8,180 nt of DNA from JBEKLJ01 sp050010255 (GTDB lineage Bacteria > Acidobacteriota > Terriglobia > Bryobacterales > Bryobacteraceae): positions 1 through 8,180 of the forward strand of contig JBEKLJ010000159.1 of NCBI GenBank assembly GCA_050010255.1, written 5' to 3'. Both the position numbers and the translations under genes were made by a program. Shown here piece by piece: positions 5,959 through 8,180 of this stretch (positions are counted from its first letter, which is position 1; each line of letters opens with the position of its first letter). The notes beneath the pieces are model-generated. The model was given only the letters and a program-made list of their open reading frames with translations. It ran no database searches and was not told the origin of the DNA.

Positions 5959-6882
5959 TCAGTCCTTTATGTATTCCGGCGGAATCAGCAGCGTCAGCGC
6001 GTCCGGCACAATCTCCACGCTGGCCGGCAGCCGGCCGGCGTATTCGCCGTCCACCTGAACGTACACGGCCGTGCCGGGCTGTCCCGAAAAGCTCATGCCG
6101 TGTCCCTGAAGGAAGGAGATCCCTCGGACGTTCTCCCTGCGCTTCAGCATCACCGCGGCCAAGTGCCTTCCATAGTGGCGGGTTGTCGAAGCGCCCTCGA
6201 AAAGTACGAACTCGAACTCCGGTTTGAGCAGCGAGGCGCGCTGCGCCACCTGCAAATAGCCGGCGTAGTTGCGGACGCGGCTGGCGAGCGCGAAGCTCGC
6301 CGTGAACTTCTCGCCGTTCACCTCCGCCTCGAATTCATCCAGCTTCCGCGTCAGCTCGCGGAGCCCCGCGGCCCAGTAGGCTGCCTGACCCAGCCGCGCC
6401 TTCAGCGGCAGGCTGAGCTGGTAGACGATGTGGGCGTCCAGCCCCACGCCGGCCATGAGGAGGAAATGCCGCGATTGCGGCCCGGGCTCGCACCGCAGCA
6501 GCCCCAGCGCAATGCGCCGCGGCACGCACTCGCCGATCCTCCGCGCCGCTTTCAGGGCATTGACGCCCAGCCCGAGCTCGCGCGCCAGGACGTTGGCCGT
6601 CCCCGCCGGAATCAGGCCCAGCGGCACATCCGTGTGGGCGACCCCGGGCAGGATCTCGTTGAGCGTGCCGTCGCCGCCCAGCGCCAGGATCAGGTCCGCG
6701 CCGGAGGCGATGCGCTCCCTAGCGATCTCGCCCGCCGTCCCGGCGCCTTCGGTGGGGGCCGCGGTCACCCCGTGGCCCGCCGCCGTGAGCGCGCCGGCCA
6801 CACGCGCCACCAGGCCGGGCCGCCAGCGGAACGCCCCGGCGGTCGAGTTGTAGATCAGGCCGATATTCTTGTAGAGAGCGAT
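5959..6882 (-). CDS. Diacylglycerol kinase-family lipid kinase (YegS/BmrU type), apparent ATC start
   Basis: Counted from ATC 6882 it has 307 residues, typical of the family; from the first GTG (6810) it would have 283 and lose strand 1. The conserved N-terminal motif, here IYNSTAG (10-16; usually NPxSG), is upstream of that GTG, so translation should begin before it. Between the in-frame TAG at 6886-6888 and this motif there is no ATG, GTG or TTG, only ATC 6882, CTC 6876 and CTG 6858. TGGAGG ends 9 nt before ATC 6882. The catalytic domain shows LALGGDGTLNEI (GGDGT at 69-73) and GLIPAGTANVLARELGL (PAGTAN at 92-97), the nucleotide and metal site of DAGK enzymes, which phosphorylate diacylglycerol or a related lipid at the inner membrane using ATP. 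A C-terminal beta-rich domain ends VQVDGEYAGRLPASVEIVPDALTLLIPP, also typical. Actual lipid substrate is unknown. It is cotranscribed with the membrane hydrolase and divergent from ligA. Confidence 0.87.
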   Translation of the reverse strand: MALYKNIGLIYNSTAGAFRWRPGLVARVAGALTAAGHGVTAAPTEGAGTAGEIARERIASGADLILALGGDGTLNEILPGVAHTDVPLGLIPAGTANVLARELGLGVNALKAARRIGECVPRRIALGLLRCEPGPQSRHFLLMAGVGLDAHIVYQLSLPLKARLGQAAYWAAGLRELTRKLDEFEAEVNGEKFTASFALASRVRNYAGYLQVAQRASLLKPEFEFVLFEGASTTRHYGRHLAAVMLKRRENVRGISFLQGHGMSFSGQPGTAVYVQVDGEYAGRLPASVEIVPDALTLLIPPEYIKD

Positions 6883-6890
6883 AGCCTAAG

Positions 6891-6897
6891 ACCTCCA
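6891..6897 (-). promoter_or_regulatory. Shine-Dalgarno pointing to the non-ATG kinase start
   Basis: On the minus strand, TGGAGGT, followed by a 9-nt spacer (tcttaggct) and then ATC at 6882. It is the only strong ribosome binding site near the kinase 5' end and decides where translation most likely begins. Confidence 0.6.
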
Positions 6898-6906
6898 GGA
6901 CGTACA

Positions 6907-6915
6907 ACTATAATA
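6907..6915 (-). promoter_or_regulatory. Possible opposing -10 for the lipid kinase operon
   Basis: Read on the minus strand the same AT-rich stretch gives TATTAT (6915-6910) or TATAGT (6912-6907). Start of transcription near 6900 would leave a short leader carrying the TGGAGG site. Overlap with the ligA -10 would mean the two promoters compete. No -35 recognised. Confidence 0.35.
6909..6914 (+). promoter_or_regulatory. -10 element (TATAAT) of ligA
   Basis: A perfect TATAAT in the only AT-rich stretch of the 41-nt gap between kinase and ligA. A transcript starting about 7 nt downstream would begin near 6921, some 3 nt before the ligA ATG. No -35 match is visible at normal spacing. Confidence 0.55.
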
Positions 6916-6923
6916 AACAGCGG

Positions 6924-8180
6924 ATGGCGAACCAGGGCAGAAGCGGCGGCGCGGCCGACCCCCAGGCCGAGATCGAAACGCTCCGCCGGACGATCCGGCA
7001 TCACGAGCACCAGTACTACGTGCTCGACCAGCCCGAGATCTCCGACGCCGAATACGACCGGCTCATGCGGCGCTTGCAGGAACTCGAGGCCGCGCACCCC
7101 GAGCTGGTTACGCCCGATTCGCCCACCCGGCGCGTGGGCGGCAAGCCGCGCGAGGGCTTTGTCAAGGTGCGCCACAGCACGCTCATGCTGAGCCTGGACA
7201 ACGCGCTCGACGAAGGCGAGCTGCGCGATTTCGACCGCCGCGTGCGCCAGCTCCTCGGCACGGCGCCCTACCGCTACGCCGCCGAGCTGAAGATGGACGG
7301 GCTTTCGATGGCGGTCCACTACCGCGGCGGCCTGCTCCACCAGGCGATAACCCGCGGCGATGGTCTGGTGGGGGAGGACGTCACCGAGAACGCCCGCACC
7401 ATCCGCTCTCTGCCCCTGCGCGTCGAGACGACGCTCCCCGAGCTGGAGGTGCGCGGCGAGGTCATCCTGAACCGCCGGGCCTTCGAGCGGTTGAACGCCG
7501 AACGCGACGAGCAGGGCTTGGCGCGGTTCGCCAACCCGCGCAATGCCGCCGCCGGCTCCATCCGCGTGCTGGAGCCGCAGATCACCGCCGCGCGCCGCCT
7601 CGACTACTACCCCTACTTCCTGCTGGTGAACGGCCAGCCGCACTACCCCAGCCACTGGGAGTCGCTGGCCGCGCTCGAGCGGATGGGCTTCAAGGTCAAC
7701 CCCCATCGCCGGCTGTGCGCGGATGTCGAGGAGCTGCTCCAGTTCTGCCGCGAGTGGGAGTCCAGGCGCGAGACGCTCCCGTACGAGATCGACGGCGTGG
7801 TCGCCAAGATCGACTCCATCGCCCAGCAGGGCGATCTGGGCTGGACGGCGAAGGCGCCGCGCTGGGCCATCGCCTTCAAGTACGCGGCGCGGCAGGCCGA
7901 GACGGTCGTGGAAGGCATCGAGGTTCAGGTCGGCCGCACCGGCGCGCTCACGCCGGTGGCGAAGCTGAAGGCGGTCGAGGTCGGAGGCGTCAAGGTCTCG
8001 CGCGCCACGCTTCACAACGAGGATGAGATCGAGCGGCTCGGCCTTCAGGTCGGCGATTCGGTCGTCATCGAGCGCTCGGGCGACGTGATCCCCAAGGTGG
8101 TCCGCGTCAGCGCCCCCGGCTCGTCCCGTATGCCCTTCCACATGCCGGCCCAGTGCCCCGTCTGCGGCGGCCGGGTGGTC
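6924..8180 (+). CDS. ligA: NAD-dependent DNA ligase, N-terminal 419 residues (runs off the window)
   Basis: Seals nicks in duplex DNA during replication and repair, using NAD as AMP donor. ATG 6924 starts a frame open to the right edge. Domain Ia (about 14-80) has the NMN-binding pattern HHEHQYYVLDQPEISDAEYDRL (26-47). The adenylation domain carries K123 in ELKMDG (the AMP-accepting lysine; KIDG in many homologues), TRGDGLVGEDVT, EVRGEVI, RFANPRNAAAGSIR and YEIDGVVAKID. The OB domain follows with WAIAFKYAA, VGRTGALTPVA, SRATLHNEDEI and ERSGDVIPKVV. The window ends just after CPVCGG (C411, C414), the first half of the four-cysteine zinc finger; the helix-hairpin-helix and BRCT domains lie outside. 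A full protein of about 670 residues is expected. No Shine-Dalgarno precedes the start, but a TATAAT ends 9 nt before it. The first 13 residues (Gly/Ser/Ala-rich) precede the conserved fold. Confidence 0.96.
   Translation, partial: MANQGRSGGAADPQAEIETLRRTIRHHEHQYYVLDQPEISDAEYDRLMRRLQELEAAHPELVTPDSPTRRVGGKPREGFVKVRHSTLMLSLDNALDEGELRDFDRRVRQLLGTAPYRYAAELKMDGLSMAVHYRGGLLHQAITRGDGLVGEDVTENARTIRSLPLRVETTLPELEVRGEVILNRRAFERLNAERDEQGLARFANPRNAAAGSIRVLEPQITAARRLDYYPYFLLVNGQPHYPSHWESLAALERMGFKVNPHRRLCADVEELLQFCREWESRRETLPYEIDGVVAKIDSIAQQGDLGWTAKAPRWAIAFKYAARQAETVVEGIEVQVGRTGALTPVAKLKAVEVGGVKVSRATLHNEDEIERLGLQVGDSVVIERSGDVIPKVVRVSAPGSSRMPFHMPAQCPVCGGRVV

Noticed and set aside
6855..8141. 428-residue open frame antisense to ligA, and 469-residue frame at 5782-7191
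   Set aside because: Shadow frames caused by high third-position GC; Arg/Ala/Leu-rich or Arg/Gln-rich, no recognisable domain, and opposite genes with clear conserved motifs.

Overview
This is high-GC bacterial chromosome carrying ordinary housekeeping and accessory genes. There is no phage, transposase, CRISPR array, rRNA or tRNA visible. Gene content and style fit a soil-type Acidobacteriota genome, perhaps Solibacter/Bryobacter-like: a GH88/GH105 pectin-type hydrolase, a DinB protein with an HNSYHGGQ motif, an AGXT-type aminotransferase next to serA, and a YfhP/YdjM-like membrane hydrolase. That placement is inferred from protein style, not from a marker gene.

Left part (1-1331, + strand): the 3' end of a GH88/GH105 glycosidase, then a DinB-superfamily gene. 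The DinB gene is bracketed by two direct copies of an unusual repeat of about 150 bp (399-550 and 1179-1327). Each copy has inverted CCGCAGAG(A/G)CGC termini and a purine-rich core of roughly ten tandem 8-bp units, GGCANAAA-like. This is the most distinctive structure in the window. The second copy ends 4 nt from the serA stop codon.

Middle (1332-4466): a two-gene minus-strand operon, class V (AGXT-type) aminotransferase then serA, separated by 11 nt. Together they could carry out the first two steps of phosphorylated serine synthesis, or connect serine and glyoxylate metabolism. Upstream is a very GC-rich divergent intergenic region of about 360 nt holding a run of stem-loops, two with a TGAA loop.

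Right part (4467-8180): a yqeY (GatB/YqeY-domain) gene on +; a convergent pair of minus-strand genes, a lipid kinase followed by a YfhP/YdjM-like membrane hydrolase joined by a TGAATG stop/start; and, divergent from the kinase, the first 419 codons of ligA (NAD-dependent DNA ligase). The kinase has no ATG, GTG or TTG upstream of its conserved N-terminal motif, but has a good Shine-Dalgarno correctly placed before an ATC. The ligA start lies 9 nt after a perfect TATAAT and has no Shine-Dalgarno, suggesting a nearly leaderless mRNA.
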